The translations under genes were made by a program, and so were the position numbers. Below are positions 13,086 through 23,395 of a DNA stretch of 40,648 nucleotides, piece by piece (the stretch's first letter is position 1; each line of letters begins with the position of its first letter). The stretch lies in the NCBI GenBank assembly GCA_000474255.1, contig BATO01000059.1, positions 1 to 40,648 of the forward strand, read 5' to 3'. Under the pieces are notes generated by a model, which saw only the letters and a list, made by a program, of their open reading frames with translations, ran no database searches and had not been told where the DNA came from. The DNA is from Aquipseudomonas alcaligenes MRY13-0052. GTDB lineage: Bacteria; Pseudomonadota; Gammaproteobacteria; Pseudomonadales; Pseudomonadaceae.

Positions 13086-13937
13086 ATGAGCTCCACGCAG
13101 TACCTGACCCGGTTGCCTTGCGGCAATCGGGTTCTTGATTTGGGTCGCCCCCACGTGATGGGCATCCTCAATGTCACCCCTGACTCCTTTTCCGACGGCG
13201 GGCGCTTCAGTCAGCGCGATGCGGCGCTACGCCACGCTGCCGAGATGGTGGCGGCCGGTGCTACGCTCATCGATGTGGGTGGCGAGTCGACTCGGCCGGG
13301 CGCGCGGGCGGTATCACCGTCCGAGGAGCTGGAGCGTGTCGCCCCCGTGGTGGAGGCGATATCCCGCGAGCTGGATGTGGTGGTTTCCCTGGATACCTCC
13401 ACGCCGGCAGTCATGCGCGAGGGTGCACGGCTTGGTGCTGGCCTGATCAACGATGTGCGTTCGCTGCGGCGTGATGGGGCGCTGGATGCGGCGGCCGATA
13501 CCGGCCTGCCGGTCTGCCTCATGCACATGTTGGGCGAGCCGGGCACCATGCAGCAGAATCCCCAGTACCGTGATGTGACTGGCGAGGTGGGTGAGTTCCT
13601 TGCTGCGCGCATGGCGGCTTGTGTGGCTGTGGGCATCCCTGCTGAGCGCATCGTGCTGGATCCGGGTTTCGGCTTCGCCAAAACCTTTGAACACAACCTG
13701 AGCCTGTTCAAGCGCCTCGAAGAGTTGCTGGGGCTCGGGCGCCCCCTGCTTGTCGGCGTTTCGCGCAAGAGCATGGTTGGGCAGGCGCTGGGTCGAGATG
13801 TCGACCAGCGGCTTTACGGCAGTCTGGCCCTGGCCGCCCTGGCGGTGGCCAAGGGTGCATGCATCCTGCGGGTGCATGATGTGGCCGAGACTGTCGATGT
13901 CGTACGTATGATCGCCGCGGTAAATTCGGCGGAATAA
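13086..13937 (+). CDS. folP: Dihydropteroate synthase
   Basis: FolP condenses 6-hydroxymethyl-7,8-dihydropterin diphosphate with p-aminobenzoate to dihydropteroate in folate synthesis and is the sulfonamide target. The 283-residue TIM-barrel protein shows the pterin/PABA-site motifs [15 protein letters not shown] (about 22-36), GGESTRPGA (about 64-72), [25 protein letters not shown] and [10 protein letters not shown]. Length and order are those of a normal enzyme. The ATG at 13086 lies 9 bp after the ftsH stop, and glmM begins 16 bp downstream, so ftsH-folP-glmM is probably one transcript. Identification is certain. Confidence 0.98.
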   Translation: MSSTQYLTRLPCGNRVLDLGRPHVMGILNVTPDSFSDGGRFSQRDAALRHAAEMVAAGATLIDVGGESTRPGARAVSPSEELERVAPVVEAISRELDVVVSLDTSTPAVMREGARLGAGLINDVRSLRRDGALDAAADTGLPVCLMHMLGEPGTMQQNPQYRDVTGEVGEFLAARMAACVAVGIPAERIVLDPGFGFAKTFEHNLSLFKRLEELLGLGRPLLVGVSRKSMVGQALGRDVDQRLYGSLALAALAVAKGACILRVHDVAETVDVVRMIAAVNSAE

Positions 13938-13953
13938 GAAACACGGAGCATTC

Positions 13954-15297
13954 ATGAGCAGAAAGTATTTCGGCACCGATGGTATTCGTGGCCACGTTGG
14001 TCAGTTCCCCATCACCCCTGATTTCATGCTCAAGCTTGGCTGGGCGGCGGGCATGGCGTTCCGCAAGCAAGGCAAGTGCCGCATCCTGGTGGGCAAGGAC
14101 ACCCGTATTTCCGGGTACATGTTCGAATCGGCCCTGGAGGCTGGTCTTTCCGCTGCTGGTGCAGACGTGATGCTGCTGGGGCCGATGCCGACTCCGGCTA
14201 TCGCCTACCTGACCCGCACCTTCCTGGCTGAGGCGGGAATTGTTATCAGTGCCTCGCACAACCCGCATAACGACAACGGCATCAAGTTCTTCTCCGGGCA
14301 GGGTGTGAAGCTCTCTGACGAAGTCGAGCTGATGATCGAAGAGCTGCTCGACCAGCCCATGGTGGTGGTCGAGTCGGCCAATCTCGGCAAGGTTTCGCGC
14401 ATCAACGATGCTGCCGGCCGCTACATCGAGTTCTGCAAGAGTACGGTGCCCATGAGCACCGACCTGGCCGGCCTCAAGATCGTCGTGGACTGCGCGCATG
14501 GCGCTACCTACAAGGTCGCCCCCAGCGTCTTCCGCGAGCTCGGCGGCAACGTCTCGGTACTGGCTGCCCAGCCGAACGGCCTGAACATCAATGACAAATG
14601 TGGCTCGACGCACATGGAGTCGCTGCAGGCCGAGGTGGTGGCCCAGCATGCCGACATCGGCATTGCCTTCGATGGCGATGGCGACCGCGTGCTGATGGTC
14701 GACCATGCCGGCGCCGTTGTAGATGGCGACGAACTGCTGTTCATCATCGCGCGTGACCTGCATGAGCGAGGCAAGCTCCAGGGGGGCGGGGTGGTCGGAA
14801 CCCTGATGAGCAACCTCGGGCTCGAGCTGGCCCTGGGTGAGCTGGGTGTGCCCTTCACGCGGGCCAAGGTCGGCGATCGCTATGTCATCGCGGAAATGCA
14901 GGAGCGTGGCTGGAGCCTGGGCGGCGAGAATTCGGGGCATATCCTCTGCAGTCATTTCACTACGACAGGTGACGCCCTGATTGCCGCGCTTCAGGTGCTG
15001 CTGGCGCTTCAGCGCCGTGGCCAGTCGCTGGCGGAGGCGCGCCAGGGGATGCGCAAGTGCCCGCAGGTGCTGCTGAACGTGCGCTTCGCTGGCGGTGGTG
15101 TAGACCCGGTCGAGCACGCGGCGGTGAAGGATGCCTGCGCTCGTGTCACCGAGAAGATGGCGGGGCGTGGGCGTGTGCTGCTGCGCAAGTCCGGCACCGA
15201 GCCGCTGGTCCGCGTGATGGTCGAGGGTGATGATGAAAACCAGGTCCGTGGTTACGCGGAAGAGCTGGTTAAAGTCGTAACCGAGGTATGTGCTTGA
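13954..15297 (+). CDS. glmM: Phosphoglucosamine mutase
   Basis: GlmM converts glucosamine-6-phosphate to glucosamine-1-phosphate on the way to UDP-GlcNAc for peptidoglycan and LPS. The 447-residue product has the family's four-domain alpha-D-phosphohexomutase structure: the start YFGTDGIRG, the active-site phosphoserine loop ISASHNPH (Ser101), the metal-binding loop FDGDGDRVL near 240, the sugar-binding loop GGENSGH near 325 and the phosphate-binding loop [12 protein letters not shown] near 410. ACGGAG lies 6-7 nt before the ATG. It follows folP closely, as in E. coli and other Pseudomonas. Confidence 0.98.
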   Translation: MSRKYFGTDGIRGHVGQFPITPDFMLKLGWAAGMAFRKQGKCRILVGKDTRISGYMFESALEAGLSAAGADVMLLGPMPTPAIAYLTRTFLAEAGIVISASHNPHNDNGIKFFSGQGVKLSDEVELMIEELLDQPMVVVESANLGKVSRINDAAGRYIEFCKSTVPMSTDLAGLKIVVDCAHGATYKVAPSVFRELGGNVSVLAAQPNGLNINDKCGSTHMESLQAEVVAQHADIGIAFDGDGDRVLMVDHAGAVVDGDELLFIIARDLHERGKLQGGGVVGTLMSNLGLELALGELGVPFTRAKVGDRYVIAEMQERGWSLGGENSGHILCSHFTTTGDALIAALQVLLALQRRGQSLAEARQGMRKCPQVLLNVRFAGGGVDPVEHAAVKDACARVTEKMAGRGRVLLRKSGTEPLVRVMVEGDDENQVRGYAEELVKVVTEVCA

Positions 15298-15362
15298 TTT
15301 CTCTTGCTACTTCAAAAAACCTTGGGTAACATCTGCGCCCACTTTGATCGACGAGGTAAAGC

Positions 15363-16118
15363 ATGCGTCGCCCCCTGGTAGCTGGTAACTGGAAAATGCA
15401 CGGTACCCGCGCCAGCGTCGCAGAGCTGATCAAAGGGCTTCGTCAGTTGGCATTGAATGCTGGCGTCGAGGTCGCGGTATTCCCGCCCTGTCTGTACATC
15501 AATCAGGTGATGCAAGGCCTGGATGGCAAGTCGATTGCCGTCGGTGCGCAGAATTGTGCAGTCGAACCTGTTCAGGGTGCGCTCACGGGTGAGGTTGCTG
15601 CGAGTCAGCTGGCTGATGCCGGTTGCGCCCTGGTCCTCGTTGGTCACTCCGAACGCCGTCTGATTCTTGGTGAGCGTGACGAAGTGGTTAGTCGCAAGTT
15701 CGCTGCGGCTCAGTCTTGCGGTCTTGTTCCGGTGCTCTGCGTCGGTGAGACCCAGGAGCAGCGTGAAGCGGGCAAGACTCTTGAGGTTGTCGGGCGTCAG
15801 CTCGGTAGCGTGATCGAAGAGCTCGGCGTGGGAGCATTCGCGAAAGCGGTGATCGCATACGAGCCGGTCTGGGCTATCGGTACAGGGCTCACGGCAACTC
15901 CGCAGCAAGCGCAAGAAGTGCATGCTGCAATACGGGCGCAACTGGCGGCGGAAAATGCCGAGGTGGCGCGCGGTGTAAGGATTCTTTATGGCGGCAGCGT
16001 CAAGGCCGCCAGTGCGGCCGAGTTGTTCGGCATGCCGGATATCGACGGGGGGCTTGTTGGTGGCGCCTCCCTGAATGCGGATGAGTTCGGTGCGATCTGT
16101 CGCGCCGCAGGAAGCTGA
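15363..16118 (+). CDS. tpiA: Triose-phosphate isomerase
   Basis: TpiA interconverts dihydroxyacetone phosphate and glyceraldehyde-3-phosphate. The 251-residue TIM-barrel protein is normal in length. It has the substrate Lys in VAGNWKMHG, the catalytic His in LVGHSERR, the catalytic Glu in [11 protein letters not shown] and the phosphate-binding ILYGGSVK and GGLVGGASL segments. The ATG at 15363 follows an ACGAGGTAAAGC site. The glmM-tpiA gap is 65 bp and secG starts 4 bp after the stop, so tpiA and secG are likely cotranscribed. Confidence 0.98.
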   Translation: MRRPLVAGNWKMHGTRASVAELIKGLRQLALNAGVEVAVFPPCLYINQVMQGLDGKSIAVGAQNCAVEPVQGALTGEVAASQLADAGCALVLVGHSERRLILGERDEVVSRKFAAAQSCGLVPVLCVGETQEQREAGKTLEVVGRQLGSVIEELGVGAFAKAVIAYEPVWAIGTGLTATPQQAQEVHAAIRAQLAAENAEVARGVRILYGGSVKAASAAELFGMPDIDGGLVGGASLNADEFGAICRAAGS

Positions 16119-16122
16119 CGAG

Positions 16123-16506
16123 ATGCTGGAAACTGTCGTTATCGTGGTTCACCTGCTCGGCGCCCTTGGTGTCGTTGCTCTGGTGCTGCTGCAGCAAGGT
16201 AAGGGTGCGGATGCTGGCGCCTCGTTCGGTGCTGGAGCTTCGGGTACCGTTTTCGGTAGTCAAGGTTCTGCTACCTTTCTGAGTCGAGTTACTGGTATAC
16301 TCGCCGCGGTTTTTTTCATAACCAGCCTGGGCTTAGCGTTCTTCGCTAAAGAAAAGGCTGAAGCTCTGAGTCACGTAGGTCTGCCGGATCCGGCCGTTCT
16401 CGAGGTTCAGCAGCAAAAGCCGGCAGCTGACGATGTGCCGGTGCTCGAAGAGCAAAAGCCTGCTGAAAGCGCAGGTGATGTACCTCAGGCTCCAGAGCAG
16501 AAGTAA
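16123..16506 (+). CDS. secG: SecG, preprotein translocase subunit
   Basis: SecG is the small membrane subunit of the SecYEG channel. The 127-residue protein has two membrane helices (about 3-22, [20 protein letters not shown], and about 54-72, [19 protein letters not shown]) joined by the conserved [17 protein letters not shown] and GSATFLSR region. It carries a longer charged, Gln/Pro/Glu-rich C-terminal tail than E. coli SecG, as is usual in Pseudomonas. The ATG at 16123 is chosen because the frame upstream only reads through the tpiA end. tpiA, secG, tRNA-Leu is a conserved order. Confidence 0.96.
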   Translation: MLETVVIVVHLLGALGVVALVLLQQGKGADAGASFGAGASGTVFGSQGSATFLSRVTGILAAVFFITSLGLAFFAKEKAEALSHVGLPDPAVLEVQQQKPAADDVPVLEEQKPAESAGDVPQAPEQK

Positions 16507-16519
16507 AAAGGCAAGTTTT

Positions 16520-16605
16520 GCCGAGGTGGTGGAATTGGTAGACACGCTACCTTGAGGTGGTAGTGGCCATAGGCTGTAGGGGTTCGAGTCCCCTCCTCGG
16601 TACCA
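16520..16605 (+). tRNA. leuU: tRNA-Leu (anticodon GAG)
   Basis: A class II tRNA of 86 nt. The acceptor GCCGAGG pairs with CCTCGGT (first pair G-U), then discriminator A and an encoded CCA at 16603-16605. The anticodon stem CTACC/GGTAG encloses the loop TTGAGGT, giving GAG at 16554-16556. A long variable arm and a GGTTCGAGTCC T-arm are present. It lies 13 bp after secG and is probably cotranscribed with it. Confidence 0.97.
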
Positions 16606-16620
16606 TACAATGCAAGAAAG

Positions 16621-16642
16621 CCCGCTGCATGCGGGTTTTTTT
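16621..16642 (+). terminator. Intrinsic terminator after tRNA-Leu
   Basis: CCCGC (16621-16625) pairs with GCGGG (16631-16635) around TGCAT, followed by seven T residues. It lies 15 nt after the tRNA CCA end and would end the tpiA-secG-tRNA-Leu transcript. Confidence 0.85.
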
Positions 16643-16659
16643 GCTGGCGGAGTGTTCGG

Positions 16660-16689
16660 TTGACCGTTAAGGCGCGTAGGCCGTATACT
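16660..16689 (+). promoter_or_regulatory. Sigma-70 promoter of the initiator tRNA / rimP-nusA-infB operon
   Basis: TTGACC at 16660-16665 and TATACT at 16684-16689 are separated by 18 bp. The tRNA 5' end is at 16706, 17 nt past the -10, so the primary transcript would carry a very short leader. It is a close match to consensus in a gap that follows a terminator. Confidence 0.85.
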
Positions 16690-16705
16690 TCCGCCCCAGC
16701 TTTGA

Positions 16706-16782
<77 letters not shown>

Positions 16783-16792
16783 GTAGTAGCGG

Positions 16793-16814
16793 AGCCCCTT
16801 TTTAGGGGCTTTTT
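16793..16814 (+). terminator. Intrinsic terminator after initiator tRNA
   Basis: AGCCCC (16793-16798) pairs with GGGGCT (16805-16810), with a T-rich loop and a following T-run. It would separate most tRNA transcripts from rimP, so operon expression requires read-through or processing. Confidence 0.8.
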
Positions 16815-16862
16815 GCTAGCTGGACAGTTAACCAACGGCTTTTGGCCGACTGGTTCGAATGG

Positions 16863-16884
16863 ATGGGCGTTTCGCCCATTTTTT
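16863..16884 (+). terminator. Second terminator-like hairpin before rimP
   Basis: ATGGGCG (16863-16869) pairs with CGCCCAT (16873-16879) across a TTT loop, followed by a T-run to 16884. It ends 28 nt before the rimP start. With the terminator at 16793-16814 it forms a tandem pair in the leader of the nusA operon, a plausible point of NusA- or antitermination-dependent control. Confidence 0.7.
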
Positions 16885-16911
16885 ATTTGCACAGCATGCG
16901 AGGGCAATCAG

Positions 16912-17370
16912 GTGTCGAGCAAGCTAGAACAGTTGCAGGCCTTGCTGGCCCCGGTAGTCGAGGCCCTTGGCTATCAATGCTGGGGTGTCGAGTTCCTGTC
17001 CCAAGGGCGGCATTCGCTGCTGCGGGTATACATCGATCATGAGAACGGCATCCAGGTCGACGACTGCGAGAAAGTCAGTCGTCAGGTCAGTGGTGTTCTC
17101 GACGTGGAAGATCCCATCGCCAGTGAGTACACCCTCGAGGTGTCTTCGCCCGGCATGGATCGACCGCTGTTCACTCTTGAGCAGTTCGCGGCGCACGCTG
17201 GCGAACTGGTGAAGATCAAGTTGCGCTCTCCCTACGATGGGCGACGCAATTTCCAGGGGCTCCTCCGCGGGGTGGAGGAACAGGATGTGGTGGTTCTTGT
17301 TGAGGATCACGAGTACCTGCTGCCGATCGATCTGATCGACAAGGCCAACATCATTCCCCGTTTTGACTGA
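16912..17370 (+). CDS. rimP: Ribosome maturation factor RimP
   Basis: RimP assists 30S subunit assembly. The 152-residue product has the family length, an N-terminal alpha/beta domain (ending in [12 protein letters not shown] near residue 80) and a C-terminal SH3-like barrel ([17 protein letters not shown] onward). The start is GTG at 16912 with GAGGG at 16900-16904, giving the conserved [21 protein letters not shown]-terminus; a longer in-frame reading would cross the tRNA and terminators. It is first in the rimP-nusA-infB operon, 47 bp before nusA. Confidence 0.97.
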   Translation: MSSKLEQLQALLAPVVEALGYQCWGVEFLSQGRHSLLRVYIDHENGIQVDDCEKVSRQVSGVLDVEDPIASEYTLEVSSPGMDRPLFTLEQFAAHAGELVKIKLRSPYDGRRNFQGLLRGVEEQDVVVLVEDHEYLLPIDLIDKANIIPRFD

Positions 17371-17417
17371 GACGCGGATCCCGCGGATCCAATGGATTGC
17401 GAAAGGCGAGGCGTACG

Positions 17418-18899
17418 ATGAGCAAAGAAGTACTGCTGGTTGTTGAGTCGGTATCCAACGAAAAAGGCGTACCGGCTGGCGTGATCTTCGAAGCACTGGA
17501 GCTGGCACTGGCCACTGCTACCAAGAAACGCTTCGAAGAAGAAGTCGAGCTGCGTGTGGAGATCAATCGCCACACCGGTAGCTATGACACCTACCGTCGC
17601 TGGGCGGTCGTCGAAGAAGACGATCAGGTAAACCCGGCGGCCGAACTGACCGTTGAAGAAGCCCAGGAAAAACAACCGGGTGCCAAGGTCGGTGATTTCG
17701 TCGAAGAAAAGATCGAATCCATCGAGTTCGGCCGTATCGCTGCACAGACCGCCAAGCAGGTGATCGTGCAGAAGGTTCGCGAAGCCGAGCGTGCCCAAGT
17801 GGTCGAAGCCTATCGCGAGAAGCTGGGCGACATCATTTCCGGCACCGTGAAGAAGGTCACCCGCGACAACGTGATCGTCGACCTGGGTAACAACGCCGAG
17901 GCGTTGCTGGCCCGTGAAGACATCATCTCCCGTGAGACCTTCCGCGTAGGCGCTCGTGTTCGCGCGCTGCTGAAAGAGATCCGCACCGAGAACCGTGGCC
18001 CTCAACTGATCCTGTCGCGCACTGCGCCGCAGATGCTGATCGAGCTGTTCCGCATCGAAGTGCCGGAAATCGCCGAAGAGCTGATCGAAGTGATGGCCGC
18101 GTCCCGTGACCCGGGTTCCCGTGCCAAGATCGCCGTTCGCTCCAAGGACAAACGTATCGACCCGCAAGGCGCCTGCATCGGCATGCGCGGTTCGCGCGTC
18201 CAGGCCGTCTCCGGCGAGCTGGGTGGCGAGCGTGTCGACATCGTCCTGTGGGATGACAACCCCGCTCAGTTCGTGATCAACGCCATGGCTCCGGCCGAAG
18301 TGGCCGCGATCATCGTCGACGAAGATGCCCATGCCATGGACATCGCCGTAGGCGAAGACAACCTGGCCCAGGCCATCGGCCGTGGCGGTCAGAACGTGCG
18401 TCTGGCGAGCCAACTGACCGGCTGGACCCTGAACGTGATGACCGAGGCCGATATCCAGGCCAAGCAGCAGGCTGAGACCGGCGACATCATGCAGGCCTTC
18501 GTCGACGAGCTGGAAGTCGATGAGGAACTGGCCCAGGTACTGGTCGAGGAAGGCTTCACCAGCCTCGAAGAGATCGCCTACGTACCGATGGAAGAGATGC
18601 TGAGCATCGACGGCTTCGACGAAGACATCGTCAACGAGCTGCGTGCCCGCGCCAAGGATCGCCTGTTGACCAAGGCTATCGCCACTGAAGAAAAACTGGC
18701 TGACGCTCAGCCGGCGGACGACCTGCTTGCTCTCGAAGGCATGGACAAAGAGCTGGCTGTTGAGCTGGCAGTACGTGGCGTAGTCAACCGCGAAGACCTG
18801 GCCGAGCAGTCTATCGACGACCTGCTCGACATCGACGGCATGGACGAAGAGCGTGCCGGCAAGCTGATCATGGCCGCCCGAGCCCATTGGTTCGAGTAA
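17418..18899 (+). CDS. nusA: Transcription termination/antitermination factor NusA
   Basis: NusA binds RNA polymerase and nascent RNA, modulating pausing, intrinsic and Rho termination and rRNA antitermination. The 493-residue product has the gammaproteobacterial layout: N-terminal polymerase-binding domain (1-125), S1 domain (about 133-200, starting [12 protein letters not shown]), two KH domains ([11 protein letters not shown] near 255 and [12 protein letters not shown] near 322), and two acidic C-terminal AR repeats (about 355-420 and 430-490). The ATG at 17418 gives [17 protein letters not shown]; the 7-codon upstream extension has no support. It lies between rimP and infB (27 bp gap). 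Confidence 0.98.
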   Translation: MSKEVLLVVESVSNEKGVPAGVIFEALELALATATKKRFEEEVELRVEINRHTGSYDTYRRWAVVEEDDQVNPAAELTVEEAQEKQPGAKVGDFVEEKIESIEFGRIAAQTAKQVIVQKVREAERAQVVEAYREKLGDIISGTVKKVTRDNVIVDLGNNAEALLAREDIISRETFRVGARVRALLKEIRTENRGPQLILSRTAPQMLIELFRIEVPEIAEELIEVMAASRDPGSRAKIAVRSKDKRIDPQGACIGMRGSRVQAVSGELGGERVDIVLWDDNPAQFVINAMAPAEVAAIIVDEDAHAMDIAVGEDNLAQAIGRGGQNVRLASQLTGWTLNVMTEADIQAKQQAETGDIMQAFVDELEVDEELAQVLVEEGFTSLEEIAYVPMEEMLSIDGFDEDIVNELRARAKDRLLTKAIATEEKLADAQPADDLLALEGMDKELAVELAVRGVVNREDLAEQSIDDLLDIDGMDEERAGKLIMAARAHWFE

Positions 18900-18926
18900 G
18901 CAGTCGCGGCCTGAGGAGAGAAGTGC

Positions 18927-21452
18927 ATGACGCAAGTCACGGTGAAAGAACTGGCCCAAGTGGTCGACACACCGGTGGAACGCCTGCTGTTGCAGATGCG
19001 TGAGGCAGGGTTGCCGCACACCAGCGCCGAACAAGTTGTGACTGACAATGAGAAACAAGCGCTGCTGGCGCATCTCAAGGGCAGTCACGGCGAGCGGCTG
19101 GAAGAGCCCCGCAAGATCACCTTGCAGCGCAAGACCACCACTACGCTGAGAGTTGCCGGTAGCAAGACCATCAGTGTTGAAGTGCGTAAGAAGAAGACTT
19201 ACGTGAAGCGCAGCCCCGACGAGATCGAGGCCGAGAAGAAGCGCGAGCTCGAAGAGCAGCGCGCTGCCGAAGAAGCTGCACGCCTGAAGACCGAGGAAGA
19301 GGCCAAGCGCCGCTCCGAGGAAGAGGCCCGTCGCCAAGCCGACGCCCGTGCTCTCGAAGCCGCTCGCGGTGGTGAAGCCGGTGCGCCTGCTGCCGCTGCT
19401 GTCGGCGAAGCTGCCGCACCGGCTGCCGCTGCGAACGCCGCCGCCGCTCCTGCTGGCGCCGACGATCGCAAGAAGGAAGAGCCGCGTCGCCCTGAAAAGG
19501 CCCGCGACGAAGACGAGCGCCGCGATCGCAAGCACACGCAGCACCGCCCTTCGGTCAAAGAGAAGGAAAAGGTTCCCGCCCCGCGCGTGGCACCTCGCAG
19601 CACCGACGAGGAAAGTGATGGCTACCGTCGTGGTGGTCGTGGCAAATCCAAGCTCAAGAAGCGCAACCAGCACGGGTTCCAGAGCCCGACAGGACCGATT
19701 GTGCGTGATGTGAATATCGGCGAGACCATCACCGTGGCCGAACTGGCCGCTCAGATGGCCGTCAAGGGCGCAGAGATCGTCAAGTTCATGTTCAAGATGG
19801 GCACCCCGGTGACCATCAACCAGGTACTGGACCAGGAAACTGGCCAGCTGATCGCGGAAGAGTTCGGCCACAAGGTCAAGCTCGTCAGCGAGAACGCGCT
19901 GGAAGAACAACTGGCCGAATCCCTGAAGTTCGAAGGTGAAGCCATTCACCGCGCGCCGGTCGTGACCGTCATGGGCCACGTCGACCACGGTAAAACCTCG
20001 CTGCTCGACTACATCCGTCGTGCCAAGGTGGCTGCTGGCGAAGCCGGCGGCATCACCCAGCACATCGGCGCCTACCACGTCGAAACCGACCGCGGCATGG
20101 TCACCTTCCTCGACACCCCCGGCCACGCTGCGTTCACCGCAATGCGTGCCCGTGGTGCCAAGGCGACCGACATCGTCATCCTCGTGGTGGCAGCGGACGA
20201 CGGCGTGATGCCGCAGACCGAAGAAGCCGTACAGCACGCGAAAGCGGCTGGCGTGCCGATCGTGGTCGCGGTGAACAAGATCGACAAGCCCGAAGCTGAC
20301 CTCGACCGCATCAAGAACGACCTCGCCGGTCGCGACGTGATCCCGGAAGAGTGGGGTGGCGACACCCAGTTCGTACCCGTCTCGGCGAAAGTCGGTACCG
20401 GTGTCGACGAACTGCTGGAAGCCGTACTGCTGCAGGCTGAAGTCCTGGAACTCAAAGCCACCCCGTCGGCCCCTGGCCGTGGTGTCGTGGTCGAGTCCCG
20501 CCTGGACAAGGGCCGTGGCCCGGTGGCTACCGTTCTGGTTCAGGACGGTACCCTGCGCCAAGGCGACATGGTTCTCTGCGGCGTCAACTTCGGTCGCGTC
20601 CGTGCCATGCTCGACGAGAACGGCAAGCCCATCAAGGAAGCCGGCCCCTCGATCCCGGTCGAGATCCTCGGCCTGGACGGCACCCCGGATGCGGGTGACG
20701 AGCTGACCGTGATCGGCGACGAGAAGAAGGCCCGTGAAGTGGCCCTGTTCCGTCAAGGCAAGTTCCGCGAGGTCAAGCTGGCCCGCGCGCATGCCGGCAA
20801 GCTGGAAAACATCTTCGAGAACATGGGCCAGGACGAGAAGAAGACGCTCAACATCGTCCTCAAGTCCGACGTTCGTGGTTCGCTGGAGGCCCTGCAGGGC
20901 GCGCTGGCGGATCTTGGCAACGACGAAGTCCAGGTGCGTGTGGTCGGTGGCGGCGTCGGTGGTATCACCGAGAGCGACGCCAACCTGGCGCTGGCCTCCA
21001 ACGCCGTACTGTTCGGCTTCAACGTGCGTGCCGATGCGGGCGCCCGGAAGATCGTCGAGCAGGAAGGTCTGGACCTGCGCTACTACAACATCATCTACGA
21101 CATCATCGAAGACGTTAAGAAAGCACTGTCCGGCATGCTCGGCAGCGACGTCCGGGAGAACATCCTGGGTATCGCCGAAGTGCGCGACGTGTTCCGCTCG
21201 CCGAAGTTCGGCGCGGTCGCAGGCTGCATGGTTACCGAGGGCATGGTCCACCGTAACCGTCCGATCCGCGTACTGCGTGACGACGTGGTGATCTTCGAAG
21301 GCGAACTGGAATCCCTGCGCCGCTTCAAGGACGACGTGTCCGAGGTGCGTGCCGGCATGGAATGCGGTATCGGCGTGAAGAGCTACAACGACGTCAAGGT
21401 CGGCGACAAGATCGAAGTGTTCGAGAAGGTCCAAGTGGCTCGCAGCCTCTAA
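18927..21452 (+). CDS. infB: Translation initiation factor IF-2
   Basis: IF-2 is the GTPase that places initiator tRNA in the 30S P site and promotes subunit joining. The 841-residue product has an N-terminal IF2_N module (about 1-55, [19 protein letters not shown]), a long charged Ala/Glu/Arg-rich segment (about 90-240), and a second IF2_N-like region near 255-330. The G domain has GHVDHGKT (about 350-357), DTPGHAAF and NKID. Domains II, III and IV complete the protein. Length is typical for Pseudomonas. The ATG follows CTGAGGAGAG. Internal initiation to make shorter isoforms is known in E. coli and was not resolved here. Confidence 0.98.
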   Translation: MTQVTVKELAQVVDTPVERLLLQMREAGLPHTSAEQVVTDNEKQALLAHLKGSHGERLEEPRKITLQRKTTTTLRVAGSKTISVEVRKKKTYVKRSPDEIEAEKKRELEEQRAAEEAARLKTEEEAKRRSEEEARRQADARALEAARGGEAGAPAAAAVGEAAAPAAAANAAAAPAGADDRKKEEPRRPEKARDEDERRDRKHTQHRPSVKEKEKVPAPRVAPRSTDEESDGYRRGGRGKSKLKKRNQHGFQSPTGPIVRDVNIGETITVAELAAQMAVKGAEIVKFMFKMGTPVTINQVLDQETGQLIAEEFGHKVKLVSENALEEQLAESLKFEGEAIHRAPVVTVMGHVDHGKTSLLDYIRRAKVAAGEAGGITQHIGAYHVETDRGMVTFLDTPGHAAFTAMRARGAKATDIVILVVAADDGVMPQTEEAVQHAKAAGVPIVVAVNKIDKPEADLDRIKNDLAGRDVIPEEWGGDTQFVPVSAKVGTGVDELLEAVLLQAEVLELKATPSAPGRGVVVESRLDKGRGPVATVLVQDGTLRQGDMVLCGVNFGRVRAMLDENGKPIKEAGPSIPVEILGLDGTPDAGDELTVIGDEKKAREVALFRQGKFREVKLARAHAGKLENIFENMGQDEKKTLNIVLKSDVRGSLEALQGALADLGNDEVQVRVVGGGVGGITESDANLALASNAVLFGFNVRADAGARKIVEQEGLDLRYYNIIYDIIEDVKKALSGMLGSDVRENILGIAEVRDVFRSPKFGAVAGCMVTEGMVHRNRPIRVLRDDVVIFEGELESLRRFKDDVSEVRAGMECGIGVKSYNDVKVGDKIEVFEKVQVARSL

Positions 21453-21470
21453 GCGCGAGCTGCAATACGC

Positions 21471-21504
21471 AACGCCCGGTCCAGCTTCCGCTCGGCCGGG
21501 CGTT
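21471..21504 (+). other. Hairpin between infB and rbfA
   Basis: A 9-bp stem AACGCCCGG (21471-21479) with CCGGGCGTT (21496-21504) and a 16-nt loop lies in the 108-bp infB-rbfA gap. Only scattered T residues follow, so it is at most a weak terminator; a processing or stability role is equally likely. Confidence 0.55.
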
Positions 21505-21560
21505 TGCCGCTTTTGAACCCTGTGGTTTCTGGCCCCGGGGGAGAGTGCAGGTAGCAGGAA

Positions 21561-21950
21561 ATGGCAAAAGAATACAGCCGTACCCAACGTATCGGGGATC
21601 AGATGCAGCGTGAGCTGGCCTCGCTGATCCAACGTGAAATCAAAGACCCGCGTCTTGGCCTGGTGACCATCACCGGCTGCGACGTGGCCCGTGACCTGTC
21701 CCACGCCAAGGTGTTCATCACCGTGATGGGGCAGGACGACAACCCCGAAGTCATCAAGCAGAACACCGCCATCCTCAACGATGCCGCCGGGTTCCTGCGC
21801 ATGCAGCTGGGTCGCGCGATGAAGTTGCGCACCGTGCCGCAGTTGCACTTCAACTACGACGCCAGCATCCGTCGTGGTGTCGAGCTGTCGGCGCTGATCG
21901 AGCGCGCCGTGGCCGAGGATCGCAAGCACCAGGACGACGGCGAGGAATAA
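21561..21950 (+). CDS. rbfA: Ribosome-binding factor A
   Basis: RbfA is a KH-like cold-shock factor that binds the 30S subunit and aids 16S rRNA 5'-end maturation. The 129-residue product has the family's start ([20 protein letters not shown]), core ([30 protein letters not shown]) and C-terminal [21 protein letters not shown] segment. The ATG at 21561 is preceded by a GTAGCAGGAA site. truB begins 3 bp after the stop, so the two are probably translationally coupled. Confidence 0.98.
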   Translation: MAKEYSRTQRIGDQMQRELASLIQREIKDPRLGLVTITGCDVARDLSHAKVFITVMGQDDNPEVIKQNTAILNDAAGFLRMQLGRAMKLRTVPQLHFNYDASIRRGVELSALIERAVAEDRKHQDDGEE

Positions 21951-21952
21951 CC

Positions 21953-22870
21953 GTGGCCCAGGTGAAACGCATCCGCCGCAACGTCAGCGGCATTCTGATC
22001 CTCGACAAGCCTCGCGGCATGAGCTCCAACCAGGCCCTGCAGAAGGTGCGCTGGTTGCTCAACGCCGAGAAGGCCGGCCACACCGGCAGCCTCGATCCCC
22101 TGGCCACCGGCGTGCTGCCGCTGTGCTTCGGCGAGGCGACCAAGTTCTCCCAGTACCTGCTGGATGCCGACAAGGGCTACGAGACCCTGGCGCAGCTGGG
22201 CGTTACCACTACCACGGGCGATGCCGAGGGCGAGATTCTCGAGCGCCGTGAGGTGACCGTCGGTCGTGCCGATATCGAAGCGCGTCTCGACGACTTCCGT
22301 GGCGAAATCAAGCAGATACCGCCCATGTACTCGGCCCTGAAGAAAGACGGGCAGCCGCTGTACAAGCTGGCGCGTGCGGGCGAGGTAGTGGAGCGCGAAG
22401 CGCGTTCTGTTACTATTGCGCGCCTGGAATTGCTTGCCTTCGAGTCCGCCCAGGCGAGGCTCGCCGTGGCCTGCAGCAAAGGCACCTACATTCGCACGCT
22501 GGTCGAAGACCTCGGGCAGGTGCTGGGTTGCGGGGCTCACGTGGCGGAACTGCGCCGCACTCAGGCAGGCCCCTTCGTCCTGGCCCAGGCGATCACCCTG
22601 GAAGCGCTGGAAAAGGCCCATGCCGAAGGTGGCAACGAGGCGCTGGACCAGTTCCTGTTGCCGGAAGACAGCGGCCTGGAACATTGGCCCCTGATCCAGT
22701 TGAGCGAACACAGTGCCTACTACTGGTTGCATGGCCAACCGGTAAGGGCTCCCGAAGCGCCGAAGTTCGGCATGCTGCGGGTGCAGGATCACAACGGTCG
22801 CTTCATCGGTATCGGTGAAGTGAGCGATGACGGGCGCGTAGCGCCGCGTCGACTGATTCGGTCGGAATGA
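21953..22870 (+). CDS. truB: tRNA pseudouridine(55) synthase TruB
   Basis: TruB makes pseudouridine 55 in the T-loop of tRNAs. The 305-residue product has the catalytic motif [13 protein letters not shown] with nucleophile Asp48, the [20 protein letters not shown] segment, [16 protein letters not shown], the [15 protein letters not shown] motif and a C-terminal PUA-like domain. The start is GTG at 21953, two bases after the rbfA stop. It is followed by the rpsO leader (92 bp). Confidence 0.98.
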   Translation: MAQVKRIRRNVSGILILDKPRGMSSNQALQKVRWLLNAEKAGHTGSLDPLATGVLPLCFGEATKFSQYLLDADKGYETLAQLGVTTTTGDAEGEILERREVTVGRADIEARLDDFRGEIKQIPPMYSALKKDGQPLYKLARAGEVVEREARSVTIARLELLAFESAQARLAVACSKGTYIRTLVEDLGQVLGCGAHVAELRRTQAGPFVLAQAITLEALEKAHAEGGNEALDQFLLPEDSGLEHWPLIQLSEHSAYYWLHGQPVRAPEAPKFGMLRVQDHNGRFIGIGEVSDDGRVAPRRLIRSE

Positions 22871-22962
22871 CCGATTCGAGGGTGGCTGTTAATAGGCACG
22901 GTCACTCCTCCTTTTAAAACACGGGACAGGTTCCCGGCCTATTACCTCAGAGGAAGCCCATC

Positions 22963-23232
22963 ATGGCACTGAGCGTTACTGAGAAAGCCCAGATCGTTAA
23001 CGAGTACAAGCAAGCTGAAGGCGACACCGGTTCTCCGGAAGTGCAAGTTGCACTGCTGACCGCCAACATCAACAAGCTGCAGGATCACTTCAAGGCCAAC
23101 GGCAAAGACCACCACTCCCGTCGTGGTCTGATCCGCATGGTCAACCAGCGCCGCAAGCTGCTGGACTACCTGAAGGGTAAGGACACCACTCGTTACAGCA
23201 CCCTGATCGGTCGTCTGGGTCTGCGTCGCTAA
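22963..23232 (+). CDS. rpsO: 30S ribosomal protein S15
   Basis: S15 is a primary 16S rRNA-binding protein of the 30S platform. The 89-residue protein has the normal length and motifs ([53 protein letters not shown]). A GAGGAAG ribosome binding site precedes the ATG. In E. coli S15 represses its own translation through a leader pseudoknot; I could not identify the equivalent fold in the 92-bp leader here. pnp follows after 163 bp with a long inverted repeat between them. Confidence 0.98.
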   Translation: MALSVTEKAQIVNEYKQAEGDTGSPEVQVALLTANINKLQDHFKANGKDHHSRRGLIRMVNQRRKLLDYLKGKDTTRYSTLIGRLGLRR

Positions 23233-23241
23233 GACGCACTC

Positions 23242-23324
23242 AAGCTGGAAGCTGGAAGTCGGGGGTTGGCAGCAAGGCATCGTTCTTGCTCCAGCCTCGG
23301 GCTTCCAGCTTCAGGCTTTTTGAG
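23242..23324 (+). repeat. Long inverted AAGCTGGAAGCTGGAAG repeat between rpsO and pnp (copy B)
   Basis: AAGCTGGAAGCTGGAAG at 23242-23258 is matched by a near-perfect inverted copy at 23301-23318, with about 42 bp between the arms, and T5 follows (23317-23321). As RNA it forms a stem of about 17 bp ending in a short T-run, so it may be a terminator or an RNase-III-type processing site upstream of pnp. The arms resemble the repeats near 3900 and 36575. Confidence 0.65.
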
Positions 23325-23395
23325 GAAGACGACGGGCCGATTCCCGTGCCTTCCGCAGATTTCCCCCAAAGGCAACTACAGAAGGTAAAGACACC

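Noticed and set aside
17307-21929. 1540-residue open frame antisense to nusA, infB and rbfA
   Set aside because: Its length is striking, but it crosses three conserved genes and their gaps and shows only shadow composition. No domain or start signal is visible.
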